DNA of 64,000 nucleotides from Aquibium sp. ELW1220 (GCF_030398385.1 NZ_JAOAOQ010000008.1:1-64000); one strand, 5' to 3'. Positions 1 to 7,912 are shown, counted from the first letter of the stretch. Numbers and translations: made by a program. The notes: generated by a model not told the origin, from the sequence alone.

Positions 1-401
1 ATATTACCATTCGTCCGGTCATTGCGCCGGGCACTTACAACAATGCCGGGACGACTCCGTGGGTCGGCGCCATCATCGACCGGCTCGGCTATGACTCGCT
101 GACCTATGCCATTGCTACCGGCACGCTGTCGGACGCGGACGCGACCTATACTGTGCTTCTGGAGGAGTCGAACGACTCCGGCATGTCGGGCGCTACTGCC
201 GTTGCGGATGCCGACCTTATCGGTACGGAAGCCGCAGCCGGCTTCACGTTTGCCGACGATGGCGAGACCCGGAAGCTGGGCTACGTGGGCAACGCGCGTT
301 ATACGCGCCTGACCATTACGCCCGCCGCTGCGAACTCGGGAGATAGCCCCATTGCGGCCATGGCTATCCTTGGTCGTCCGCACAGCGCTCCGGTGACCTG
401 A
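1..401 (+). CDS. Phage capsid-region protein, 5' end missing
   Basis: The reading frame is open from base 3, so the gene starts before the window; about 132 codons are visible. The protein is rich in Thr, Ala and Asp, has no membrane segment, and carries phrases such as LLEESNDSG and YVGNARYTRLT. I recall this pattern from small structural proteins next to the major capsid gene in rhizobial siphoviruses. That assignment comes from memory of the family and its context, and no catalytic motif is seen. Its stop codon overlaps the next start (TGATG), so the two are translationally coupled. A role in head decoration or head completion is an inference. Confidence 0.6.
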   Translation, partial: ITIRPVIAPGTYNNAGTTPWVGAIIDRLGYDSLTYAIATGTLSDADATYTVLLEESNDSGMSGATAVADADLIGTEAAAGFTFADDGETRKLGYVGNARYTRLTITPAAANSGDSPIAAMAILGRPHSAPVT

Positions 402-664
402 TGCCGACCGAGATCCTTGCGACTGCCGCCACGGCAGACGATTCCGCGGATGTCGTTGTGGCTGACGGTGATTCCCTGACTGTGGCGCTTAAGGGCCTGA
501 CGGACGACACCGCCCGCGTGCTCGTTCTGCTCAAGGATGACGCAGGCGCATACAACGGCGTGACCGAACTTACCGCGTACGACAAGGCAAAGGTGCTAGC
601 CGCGCCGGGAACCTATCGGTTCACGCGCGTTGCGGGCGGCACCTGCGGCGTCTTCAGCGGCTAG
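401..664 (+). CDS. Small phage structural-region protein, unknown function
   Basis: An 87-residue acidic protein that starts at the ATG overlapping the stop of the preceding capsid-region gene. It has a repetitive beta-type character (VVVADGDSLTVALKG, then ARVLVLLKDDAGAYN) without signal peptide or membrane segment. I do not recognise a family. The tight coupling to its neighbour suggests a structural or assembly role in the virion, possibly a beta-sandwich decoration protein. About 210 bases without a gene follow. Confidence 0.55.
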   Translation: MPTEILATAATADDSADVVVADGDSLTVALKGLTDDTARVLVLLKDDAGAYNGVTELTAYDKAKVLAAPGTYRFTRVAGGTCGVFSG

Positions 665-878
665 CCCACACACTTCGGCGGCACAACCACGAGGGCAACT
701 CCTGCCGCAAGCGGCGGGACAACGGGCCTGTCCAGCAACAGATAGTCACCTCCGGGCCGCCAAGCAGTCTTTCCGGACAAGGTGACAAGGCTCAGACACC
801 AGCCGTTTTTCATGGGCGGCCAAGGGTCGGCAGCGGCTCGTCAGTAATGGCGGGCCGCTATCACACAAGGAGGGCACT

Positions 879-1226
879 ATGGCCAACCGCATATGCCCCT
901 GCGGCCATAGCGTGCCTAAGGGCGCTAAATGCCCTTGCCAAGTTCGCAACGGCAAGGCGCGCCAGAAGACCAACGACGAGGCCCGCGGCAGCGCCGCTGA
1001 GCGTGGCTATGATGCGCGCTGGCACAAGGAGAGCCGCGCGTACCTGAAGGCGCTAGGCGCCCCCTTGTGCGCGTGCGGATGCGGTCGGCCTGCGGACATG
1101 GTTGACCACGTCGTGGCGCCTAAGGGCGACATGCAGCTATTCTGGGATAGGTCCAACTGGCAGCCGTTCAATGGGCTGTGCAATCGGCGGAAGGCAATCA
1201 AGAGCGAGGGCGCGTTTGCGCGTTAG
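879..1226 (+). CDS. HNH endonuclease of the phage packaging region
   Basis: A 115-residue protein preceded by an excellent ribosome binding site (AAGGAGG). The N-terminus has a cysteine cluster (CPCGHS near residue 6 and CPCQ near 19). The C-terminal half is an HNH core: LCACGCGRPADMVDH supplies metal-binding cysteines and the catalytic DH pair near residue 72. NWQPFNGLCNRRKAIKSE is the family's closing helix, where the usual histidine of the C-H-x-x-K segment is replaced by Arg. Such small HNH proteins commonly lie beside terminase genes in tailed phages and can be needed for terminase-driven DNA cleavage. Its place just ahead of the connector and terminase genes fits that role. Confidence 0.85.
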   Translation: MANRICPCGHSVPKGAKCPCQVRNGKARQKTNDEARGSAAERGYDARWHKESRAYLKALGAPLCACGCGRPADMVDHVVAPKGDMQLFWDRSNWQPFNGLCNRRKAIKSEGAFAR

Positions 1227-1235
1227 GGTGGCGGC

Positions 1236-1511
1236 TTAGCTCTTCATGTTAGCGATCTTTTCGGCTCTGACGAAGAACAGGCTGCTTGTATTCAGTATGA
1301 TTTCTTCGCGCGGCATGTTTCTCTCAACCGATGTGGCAAGCAATTCTTCGAACTCGTGCTTAGAGAAGTCAGGCCCTAAGAACTTAACCAAATTACCATC
1401 AACAGCCGCCACTTCATACACTCGTTCTGACTCGTACGTAGACCATTTCCCTTCGTAGTTGTCGCCGGTCTCAAGCGTAATTACTTTGTATTCACTCCCA
1501 ATCTCAAACAC
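1236..1511 (-). CDS. Inverted small prophage cargo gene, unknown function
   Basis: A 91-residue protein on the strand opposite to the phage late genes, starting at a GTG with a GGGAG ribosome binding site about eight bases upstream. It has no membrane segment or recognisable motif. The composition (many Glu, Lys, Ile and Asn) and lower GC differ clearly from the flanking late genes, which suggests separate acquisition. It sits between the HNH gene and the head-tail connector, a place where independently expressed cargo genes (morons) are often found. I cannot assign a function; a small defence or superinfection-exclusion factor is only a possibility. Confidence 0.55.
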   Translation of the reverse strand: MFEIGSEYKVITLETGDNYEGKWSTYESERVYEVAAVDGNLVKFLGPDFSKHEFEELLATSVERNMPREEIILNTSSLFFVRAEKIANMKS

Positions 1512-1678
1512 CGAATATCTCCCGCCAGATTCAAAGGGCTAAGCGCGTCAGCAGAATGCGTTTGCCTCCACCTTTGCCACCCTCGCACAACCGGGGGGTG
1601 GTCGGCAACTTCCTGCCGTCTGGCTCGCACCACGCGCCCCCACAATTCGCAATTCACCAATAATAGGAATTTGAACCT

Positions 1679-2257
1679 ATGGCCATTGTCGTAGTTACCG
1701 CACCGGCAGTTGAGCCGGTGACGTTGAACGATCTTAAGCAGCACGTGCGCGCGACGGACTTTACTGACGACGACGAAATCCTGACCGCAAAGGGGATTTC
1801 CGCGCGCCAGCACGTGGAGCGCTTCATTGGGAAGCCGCTAATCTCAACGACCTTCGAACTCGTCTATGACGCGTTCCCGGCTGGCGAAATCACGCTGCCG
1901 AAGGGGCCGCTGCAGAGCGTTACAAGCGTCAAATACCTGGACGCCACGACGGGCCTTGAGGCCACGATGCCGTCGGATGACTATGCGGTCGACACGGCGT
2001 CCGATCCGGGCCGAATTAAGCCGGGCGTTAGCGGCTGGCCCGACACTGCCGATACCGTCAACGCGGTCCGTATCCGCTTTGTGGCCGGTTATGGCGACGC
2101 GCCTAGCGACGTGCCGGAGCCCTTGCGAGAAGCCGTCCTGCAGCTTGCCGCGCAACTGTACCAGCACCGCGCGGCTGCGTTGGTCGGCGAGTCGGCGGCG
2201 TCCATTCCGTTTGGCGTCGGCGACATGCTCGGCGAATATCGCGAGTGGTCGTTCTGA
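1679..2257 (+). CDS. Phage head-tail connector protein (gp6-like)
   Basis: A 192-residue protein matching the gp6/phiE125-gp8 type of head-tail connector. The N-terminus has the typical VEPVTLNDLKQHVR segment (residues about 11-25). A helix-rich start (ISARQHVERFIGKPL) is followed by a central beta region with LPKGPLQSVTSVKYLD, and the C-terminus has VPEPLREAVLQLAAQLYQHR. The family forms a dodecameric ring under the portal that joins the head to the tail. The stop overlaps the start of the small terminase gene, so the two are probably coupled. The order connector-terminase is not the usual one, because the terminase normally comes first. Confidence 0.85.
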   Translation: MAIVVVTAPAVEPVTLNDLKQHVRATDFTDDDEILTAKGISARQHVERFIGKPLISTTFELVYDAFPAGEITLPKGPLQSVTSVKYLDATTGLEATMPSDDYAVDTASDPGRIKPGVSGWPDTADTVNAVRIRFVAGYGDAPSDVPEPLREAVLQLAAQLYQHRAAALVGESAASIPFGVGDMLGEYREWSF

Positions 2258-2658
2258 TGCGTGGCCGCAAGCCTGCGATAACGGCGCTCGACGGGGCGTT
2301 GTCGACCTCGCCGGCCGCACCGAAGTGGCTGCCGCCGCACGCCCGCACTGAGTGGCGCCGCGTGGTGCCGCAGCTAGTGGCCGACCGGAAGATCGCCGCG
2401 CACGAGCTTGCAACGGTGGAGTCCTACTGCCTTGCGGTCGCAACCATGCGATCGGCTGAGGAAGCCGTGCGCAAGCATGGCCTGACCTACGAGTCGGACA
2501 GCGGCCCCAAGCGGCGGCCGGAGACAACCATCCTTAAAGAAAACCTCGAAGCCGCGCGCCGGCTTGCCGCCGAGCTTGGGCTTACGCCCGCCTCGCGGAC
2601 GAAGAACAAGGGGGGCGCGCCGGGCAATGACGACGACGACGCCCTTGGCGATATCTAG
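2257..2658 (+). CDS. Phage terminase small subunit, P27 family
   Basis: A 133-residue protein starting MRGRKP at the ATG that overlaps the connector stop. It shows the P27-family layout: a short basic N-terminus, then PKWLPPHARTEWRRVVPQL, a helical centre that recognises the packaging site (AHELATVESYCLAVATMRSAEEAV), and a C-terminal segment with ETTILKENLEAARRLAAELGLTP. The small subunit binds phage DNA and loads the large subunit. The gene overlaps the large terminase gene by 32 bases, and its tail is an acidic Asp run. Confidence 0.9.
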   Translation: MRGRKPAITALDGALSTSPAAPKWLPPHARTEWRRVVPQLVADRKIAAHELATVESYCLAVATMRSAEEAVRKHGLTYESDSGPKRRPETTILKENLEAARRLAAELGLTPASRTKNKGGAPGNDDDDALGDI

Positions 2659-4246
2659 CCACCTCGCGTGGATCTTCGATAACAGCGAAATTCCCGACCC
2701 GCATGGCAAAGGCGAGCGCGCCATCCGCTTTATCAAGGCGCTAAGGCATCCGAAATCCACCCTCCCCGGCCGCGCTTTTCAGCTTGATCGCTGGCAAGAG
2801 CGGATCGTCCGCCGCGTCTACGGCGACACCCTGCCCGACGGCACGCGGCGCATCAAAACGGTCTTCGCGCTTATCCCTCGCGGCAACCGCAAGACCACGC
2901 TCGGCGCCGCACTTGAACTCATGCATCTTGGCCCGGAGCGGATCCCGCGTTCGCAGGTGGTCGGCGCCGCGGTCGATCGCGACCAGGCGCGAATTGCGCT
3001 GGAGGAGATGGTCGGGATTATCGGCGCGCATCCTCGCACTGCCGAAGCGTTCCAAATCCAGGACACGAAGAACCGCATCACCCACAAGCGCAGCGGCGCG
3101 TTCTATCGCGCTATGTCGGCGGACGCGGCAACGGCGCACGGGCGTACACCTGTGTTCGCCCTCGTGGATGAATTGCACGCCTGGAAGAAGCGCGACCTAT
3201 GGGACGCGCTAAAGACCGGCCTTGTGAAGACGGCGGGCAGCCTGCTTGTCGTGACGACAACGGCAGGCGTCGGGCGCGAAAACATTGCGTATGACATGTA
3301 CGCTTACGCGAAGCAGGTGGCGACTGGCGCCATTCACGACGACGCGTTCCTGCCTATCCTGTTTGAAGCCGACCCCGAAGACGACTGGCGCGACGAGGCG
3401 GTTTGGCACCGGGTAAATCCCGGCTTGTCGTGCGACCCGCCCTATCCGGACATTGTCGGCTTGCGGCAGCTAGTGCGGGAAGCCGAGCACCGGCCGGCCG
3501 ATCGCGAGATGTTCCGGCAGTTGAACCTCAACGTTTGGCTGGACGGCGCGGCTAATCCGGAGTGGGATCTTGCGATTTGGGACCAGAACGGCGACGCATG
3601 CGAGCTTGCCGCGCTTAAGGGCAAGCGCGCTTGGCTGGCGGTTGACCTATCGAAGCGCATCGACTTGGCAGCCGTTGCCGCAGCGATAGAACTGGACGAC
3701 GGGCGCTATGCCCTGCACGTGCGCGGCTTTGCGCCGGAAGCGCAACTGCGCAAGCGCGCTGACAACGATGGCGCGCCGTATGCGCTATGGCGCGACCAGG
3801 GGCACCTCACGGCCTGCCCCGGCGACATCGTCGACCGCGGGGTCATCGAGGACCACATCCGCGAATTGTGCGACATCCTTGACGTGCGCGAAGTGGCGTT
3901 CGACCCGTACATGGCCCGCGAAATTATCGAGAACCTGGAAACGGACGGCATCCCTTGTGCCGCCTTCTCGCAGACGCTGGCGAACTACGCGAAGCCGGTG
4001 GACGACTTTGAAGACCTGATGATGACGCGCCGGCTTTGCCACGGCGGCAACCCGCTCCTGCGCTGGGCGGTTGGCAATGTTGTGATGATGGCTGACCAGT
4101 CCGGCAATCGTCGACCGAACAAGGCGCGGGCCGCCGACCGTATCGACCCGGCCGTGGCCGCGATCATGGCTTGCGGTCGTGCCGTCGCCAGCGCGAGCGG
4201 ACGCTCGATTTATGACACCGCGTCCGACGACGCTTTCTTTTTCTAG
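2627..4246 (+). CDS. Phage terminase large subunit
   Basis: A 539-residue packaging ATPase/nuclease of the HK97 type (Terminase_1 family). I chose the ATG at 2627, inside the small-subunit gene. The ATPase has a Walker A-type loop PRGNRKTT at residues 84-91, with the usual Gly-Lys replaced by Arg-Lys as in many large terminases, and a Walker B with catalytic Glu (VDELH, D181-E182). The coupling motif VVTTTAG follows. The C-terminal RNase H-like nuclease has acidic residues in WLAVDLSKRID (D340, D346), VAFDPY (D426) and RIDPA (D507). All key residues are present, so the protein looks functional. The ribosome binding site lies inside the preceding gene. Confidence 0.93.
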   Translation: MTTTTPLAISSHLAWIFDNSEIPDPHGKGERAIRFIKALRHPKSTLPGRAFQLDRWQERIVRRVYGDTLPDGTRRIKTVFALIPRGNRKTTLGAALELMHLGPERIPRSQVVGAAVDRDQARIALEEMVGIIGAHPRTAEAFQIQDTKNRITHKRSGAFYRAMSADAATAHGRTPVFALVDELHAWKKRDLWDALKTGLVKTAGSLLVVTTTAGVGRENIAYDMYAYAKQVATGAIHDDAFLPILFEADPEDDWRDEAVWHRVNPGLSCDPPYPDIVGLRQLVREAEHRPADREMFRQLNLNVWLDGAANPEWDLAIWDQNGDACELAALKGKRAWLAVDLSKRIDLAAVAAAIELDDGRYALHVRGFAPEAQLRKRADNDGAPYALWRDQGHLTACPGDIVDRGVIEDHIRELCDILDVREVAFDPYMAREIIENLETDGIPCAAFSQTLANYAKPVDDFEDLMMTRRLCHGGNPLLRWAVGNVVMMADQSGNRRPNKARAADRIDPAVAAIMACGRAVASASGRSIYDTASDDAFFF

Positions 4247-4256
4247 GGGATACCCA

Positions 4257-4454
4257 ATGAACGACGAACTCTCTGTCTCCGAAGCCGCGACGGCAGCCGT
4301 TGCCGAGGCAATGATCCGCAACGGGCACGCGGTCGAGCACGTCGCCGCGGCTATGGCTATGCAAGGGATAGCTATGTTGCGCGTGCTGGACGGCGCGGCT
4401 GCGACGGCTGCCACGCTGCGCAGCCTTGCCGCACATATGGAAGGCGCGCGCTAA
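4257..4454 (+). CDS. Small alanine-rich phage protein between terminase and tape measure
   Basis: A 65-residue helical, Ala-rich protein (MNDELSVSEAATAAVAEAMI...) with a good ribosome binding site (AGGGG) 7-8 bases before the start. It overlaps the tape measure start by one base (TAATG). No family is recognised. Proteins in the slot just before a tape measure gene are often tail assembly chaperones, but this one is shorter than usual and I see no frameshift site. A chaperone role is only a guess from position. Confidence 0.6.
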   Translation: MNDELSVSEAATAAVAEAMIRNGHAVEHVAAAMAMQGIAMLRVLDGAAATAATLRSLAAHMEGAR

Positions 4455-6235
4455 TGGCCCAGGAAATCCAAAAGCTCGTGGTCGCACTTGAAGCACGCAC
4501 GGCGTCATTCGAGAAGGCACTCAAGCGTGCGACCGGCGCGACGAATCGGCAGGCGAAAGCCATTGAGACGCGGTTCGAAGCGGCCAACAAAAAGGTCGCA
4601 GGCATTTTCAAGAATTTCGGCGCCGGTCTCGTCGGTGGCATCGCGGCGGGCGGAATTGCCGGCATCGTCACGCGATTCGCGGAAGTCGCGCGGAGCGTCG
4701 CAACGATCGGCGACGAGGCCAAGCGGGCGGGCGTGTCGGTCGAGGCGTTCCAGGGTCTGAAATTCGTAGCTGAGCAGAACCGGATCGGCATCGACGCCAT
4801 GGTCGATGGCTTGAAAGAACTGAATCTGAGGGCGGATGAGTTCGTGCAGACGGGAAGCGGACCGGCTGCGGAGGCTTTCCAGCGCCTGGGCTATGGCGCC
4901 GAGGAACTTCAACGCAAGTTGAAGGATCCGTCCGAACTGCTGCTTGAGATTATCGGCCGGCTCGGCTCGTTCGACAAGGCGGCGCAGATACGCATTGGCG
5001 ACGAGATTTTCGGCGGCTCTGCTGGCGAGCGTTTCGTCGAACTCATTGCCCAAGGCGAGGACGGGCTTCGCGCGACGATCGACCGGGCACACGAACTCGG
5101 CACAGTCATGGATGCCGAGCTAATCGACAAGGCCGCCGAACTCGATCGGCGCTTTAACGAGGTTGCGACCACAATCGGCACGGCCTTGAAAACTGCCATC
5201 GTCGAAGCTGCAACCGCGCTAGAGGACTTCATCAACGCCTTCAGCGGCGCGCTGGCGGACCTCGACAAGCGGCGCCAGGCGGTCGACCTTGGCGAGCAGT
5301 TTGGCGCGCTGGCGGGCACTACGGGGGGCGGCAGCTTCCCTCGCACGACGACAACCGCGAAGACCGACCGCTTGCCGCCGGCAACGTTCGTGCCGCCTGT
5401 GGCGCCCGCCGGCGGCTTTGGCGCGATTAAGGCGGGCGGCGGGACAAAGCGCGACGCAAGCGCATCCGCAGCCCTACGCGAGGCCGAAGCCGTCCGCGAG
5501 CTTATCGCGGAGCTTGAGGCCGAGCTTGCGCTAGTCGGCGCGACGGATTTAGCGCGGGAGGTGGCAACAACCCTCCGGCAGGCCGGCGCCGCTGCCACGG
5601 CCGAACAGCAGGCGCAGATTGTGGCGCTGGTCACGGCGCTGGAAGCGGAGGCCACGGCCACACGCAACGCCACGGCGGCGGCAGAGGAGCTTCGCGGCAT
5701 TGGCCGCGACGTGCTCGGCGGCATGATTTCCGACCTGCGCAGCGGGGCGTCGGCTGCCGAGGTGCTGCAGAACGCGCTTAGCAAAGTGGCCGACCGGCTC
5801 ATCGATATCGCGCTCAACAGCATCTTTGACGGCGGCGGCTTCAACATCCTTTCCATCTTCGGATTGAAGGACGGCGGCGGCGTGCAGCGGCTGGCAAGCG
5901 GCGGGCCGGTACGCGGACCAGGCGGGCCGCGTGGCGACAAGATTCCGGCGATGCTGAGCGACGGCGAGTTCGTCACCAACGCCCGCGCGACGTCCAAGCA
6001 TCGCGGGTTGCTGGAGGCAATCAACAACGACCGCATAGGCAGCTTCCAGGCGCCCGCCATTCCGGCGCAGAGCGGCGGCGGCACAATGCGGCACGTGGTC
6101 GAGGTAACGGGCGTGTTCGTGGACGATGGCGGCGTGGTGAAGGGTATCGCGACGCAACAGTCACGCGCGGCAGTCACACAAGGGCTTGCCGGGTACGACC
6201 GCGCAAAGCAGCGGCAGCAACTGACGAATGGGTGA
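4454..6235 (+). CDS. Phage tail tape measure protein
   Basis: A 593-residue protein with a helical N-terminus (residues 1-50) typical of tape measures. A glycine-rich hydrophobic stretch follows (GAGLVGGIAAGGIAGIV, about residues 55-72), then a long helical body (RELIAELEAELAL and similar), and a Gly-rich C-terminus with the signature GGPVRGPGGPRGDKIPAML followed by SDGEFVTNA. That signature is common in tape measure proteins of alphaproteobacterial phages. The protein sets tail length and leaves with the DNA at infection, so a siphovirus-like tail is implied. No tail tip, hub or fibre gene follows; the next gene is inverted cargo. This may mean a rearranged or truncated late operon. Confidence 0.82.
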   Translation: MAQEIQKLVVALEARTASFEKALKRATGATNRQAKAIETRFEAANKKVAGIFKNFGAGLVGGIAAGGIAGIVTRFAEVARSVATIGDEAKRAGVSVEAFQGLKFVAEQNRIGIDAMVDGLKELNLRADEFVQTGSGPAAEAFQRLGYGAEELQRKLKDPSELLLEIIGRLGSFDKAAQIRIGDEIFGGSAGERFVELIAQGEDGLRATIDRAHELGTVMDAELIDKAAELDRRFNEVATTIGTALKTAIVEAATALEDFINAFSGALADLDKRRQAVDLGEQFGALAGTTGGGSFPRTTTTAKTDRLPPATFVPPVAPAGGFGAIKAGGGTKRDASASAALREAEAVRELIAELEAELALVGATDLAREVATTLRQAGAAATAEQQAQIVALVTALEAEATATRNATAAAEELRGIGRDVLGGMISDLRSGASAAEVLQNALSKVADRLIDIALNSIFDGGGFNILSIFGLKDGGGVQRLASGGPVRGPGGPRGDKIPAMLSDGEFVTNARATSKHRGLLEAINNDRIGSFQAPAIPAQSGGGTMRHVVEVTGVFVDDGGVVKGIATQQSRAAVTQGLAGYDRAKQRQQLTNG

Positions 6236-6258
6236 TTACGGAGGCGCGGCGTAGACTA

Positions 6259-7140
6259 TCAGGGCTTATCAGCTTGAAGCAGACCCGCTTCCTGACCCTT
6301 ACGAATAAGAAAACTGACAAACGATGCACAAGCACCAAGCATGAACAGAGCATCTGCTTCGTCCACTTCTGCATCCGACTTGTCTAGAAGCGCGTGACGG
6401 ATCCCTTCTTTGTCACTCGTGTACCCATAAAGTGAGGCGAACGCGCTACGCATAGCTCCATGAAGTTTCCCCGATTTCTCAATGCGGGCCAAGGCCGGAC
6501 CGAGTTCTTTCGCTGACGGTTCCAAGCGTTTCGCGACCGATTCGACAGCGTGAATGCTCTCGCGAACACTGTCCGCCCACTTACCTTCGGTGCAGAATGC
6601 ACTGGCGCGCTTCAGGTGCTCCCGTGCACCTGGAGTGGGGCCTGACAGAACTAAGGCGTCGGCTATTGCTTGTCCTTCTTGGGGGGAGGCGATCGGTACG
6701 AATGTTCGCTCCATAAGCCGGTAAGAAGCACGTGTACTTTCTAGTACGCGCGCTATATCTCTCGGAAAGTGATCAGGACATTTCGGATGTCTGACAAAAA
6801 ATTGAAGTGTACCAAAAAACTCTATGTATTCACCCTCGAATATAATCTCTTTCAGATGATCGATCACACCGCGAGACGATCTGTCAAATTCGTCGATCGG
6901 TCGGTGCGATTTTTCAACATGAAAATCTTCCAGTATTATCTCCCATGCCTTCGTTACAACGGGTTTTCTCTGCAGGAGGGTATCAAGATATTTGAATTCA
7001 AGGCTTCTGTAGATCAACGCGTACATCTTTCCGCGAAGCTCTGAAGATAGCTCCTTTAGCTGAAGCTGGCGCGGAAGCGAAGCGGCTCCCTCTGCCTGCT
7101 CAAATGTGAGATGTACTCTACGCTTAAATTCGTCATCCAT
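6259..7140 (-). CDS. AbiJ-NTD4-like protein, possible anti-phage abortive infection factor
   Basis: A 293-residue protein encoded against the late genes, with visibly lower GC. The N-terminal part has LPRQLQLKELSSELRGKMY (about residues 22-40), the opening signature I associate with the AbiJ N-terminal domain 4 family. The C-terminal half has AREHLKRASAFC, the helix WADSVRESIHAVESVAKRL, then LYGYTSDKEGIRHALLDKS and FMLGACASFVSFLI, a helical module that recurs in AbiJ-related proteins. AbiJ proteins act in abortive phage infection, but the mechanism is not readable here. As a cargo gene near the prophage end it would protect the host from other phages. The family call is from memory of the motifs; function is inferred. 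Confidence 0.62.
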   Translation of the reverse strand: MDDEFKRRVHLTFEQAEGAASLPRQLQLKELSSELRGKMYALIYRSLEFKYLDTLLQRKPVVTKAWEIILEDFHVEKSHRPIDEFDRSSRGVIDHLKEIIFEGEYIEFFGTLQFFVRHPKCPDHFPRDIARVLESTRASYRLMERTFVPIASPQEGQAIADALVLSGPTPGAREHLKRASAFCTEGKWADSVRESIHAVESVAKRLEPSAKELGPALARIEKSGKLHGAMRSAFASLYGYTSDKEGIRHALLDKSDAEVDEADALFMLGACASFVSFLIRKGQEAGLLQADKP

Positions 7141-7214
7141 GTTTCTCTCGCGGATGGTCGGATACTTGAGTCAAGCTCGGCTACGTTGTCCCACGACATC
7201 AACCGGTTGTCCAC

Positions 7215-7248
7215 TTGACCTGGCGAGGCATTTGTTCCTATTTTGTTC
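7215..7248 (+). promoter_or_regulatory. Sigma70-type promoter overlapped by a LexA (SOS) box
   Basis: TTGACC at 7215-7220 and TATTTT at 7239-7244 form a promoter with an 18-base spacer. GTTC at 7234 and GTTC at 7245, separated by exactly seven bases, match the alphaproteobacterial LexA operator GTTC-N7-GTTC and cover the -10 element. The next ATG is at 7251, about where transcription should start, so the message may be leaderless. The box also lies between two divergent genes, so it could affect the AbiJ-like gene as well. Confidence 0.72.
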
Positions 7249-7250
7249 GC

Positions 7251-7484
7251 ATGCCCCGCCGACGTCGCCCCGAAGCCCTCTCCCCTGCCGAAGCCGCCGA
7301 GTTAATCCGGCGCGCTTTGCACCTTCGGGATTCGATCATTCATGGGCTGGCGAGCATAAGCCCCTATGCGGCGCACTACCATGCGCTAGCGGAAGCCCGT
7401 GAATCGCTGGACAATGCACTCGCGGCCATTTCAGGCCAAGAGCTAGACTACCGTCTTCCCAACCTGGGCATCCGTCTTGACTAA
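7251..7484 (+). CDS. Small basic prophage protein, probably SOS-controlled
   Basis: A 77-residue protein with a basic start (MPRRRRPEALSPAEAAELI) followed by helices containing LIRRALHLRDSIIHGL and YHALAEARESLDNALAAI. No family is recognised and no membrane segment is seen. The ATG at 7251 lies three bases after a LexA box and has no ribosome binding site, which suits leaderless translation. A LexA-controlled gene near a prophage end could take part in induction, excision or host takeover, but that is inferred from regulation alone. A 13 bp inverted repeat begins two bases after its stop codon. Confidence 0.6.
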   Translation: MPRRRRPEALSPAEAAELIRRALHLRDSIIHGLASISPYAAHYHALAEARESLDNALAAISGQELDYRLPNLGIRLD

Positions 7485-7485
7485 A

Positions 7486-7524
7486 TGTTTTCGCACAAAG
7501 CATTGCACGTATTGTGCGAAAACA
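7486..7524. repeat. Perfect 13 bp inverted repeat with 13 bp spacer
   Basis: TGTTTTCGCACAA at 7486-7498 is mirrored by TTGTGCGAAAACA at 7512-7524. The half-site centres are 26 bp apart. The repeat lies directly behind the stop of the SOS-box gene. No T-run follows on either strand, so an intrinsic terminator is not convincing. A dimeric repressor operator or an integrase/excisionase arm site fits as well. Confidence 0.8.
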
Positions 7525-7611
7525 ACTACAGTAAAAACCACTTGCCGCCCAAACTACACTATGCGTATATTGTTCCCGTAGCCGCATCGGGCGGCGTTGA
7601 GGGGAATGAAT

Positions 7612-7806
7612 ATGAACATGCATGTTTCTTCGACCGCGGTTGCGGCGCCCGCTTTCGTGGCGCCAATCGCGCTTGGCGCCCAGGTCGAGGCGGACGGCCT
7701 GATCTATGACGTCGTCGGCCGGAACGAGATGAACGGCGACCTGCTCGTCCGCTTCGGCGCCGAGCACTATTGGGCGCCGGCCGATGCCTTCAAGGTGGTG
7801 GCGTGA
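7612..7806 (+). CDS. Small protein near the prophage end, unknown function
   Basis: A 64-residue protein. Three ATGs lie close together (7606, 7612, 7618); AGGGG at 7600-7604 best fits the one at 7612. After a hydrophobic Ala-rich start (SSTAVAAPAFVAPIALG) comes a compact part with VEADGLIYDVVGRNEMNGDLLVRFGAEHYW, which resembles a small SH3-like beta barrel. I do not recognise a family. It is the last gene before the attachment site and lies upstream of two short direct repeats. Confidence 0.5.
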   Translation: MNMHVSSTAVAAPAFVAPIALGAQVEADGLIYDVVGRNEMNGDLLVRFGAEHYWAPADAFKVVA

Positions 7807-7890
7807 TTCACTAAGCGCGGCCAGCCGGCAGGCGGAAACCAAGCGTCGACCGCCGCGCGGCCCGTCATCCGAAAGGGTGGCGGGCCTTCT

Positions 7891-7912
7891 GGTACGACAT
7901 TCGGTACAACAT
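7891..7912. repeat. Two direct repeats GGTACRACAT beside the attachment site
   Basis: GGTACGACAT at 7891-7900 is followed two bases later by GGTACAACAT at 7903-7912, a 12-base period. They lie 30-50 bases inside the element from the dusA junction. Short repeats at this distance are typical of integrase arm-binding sites; that reading is inferred. Confidence 0.5.
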
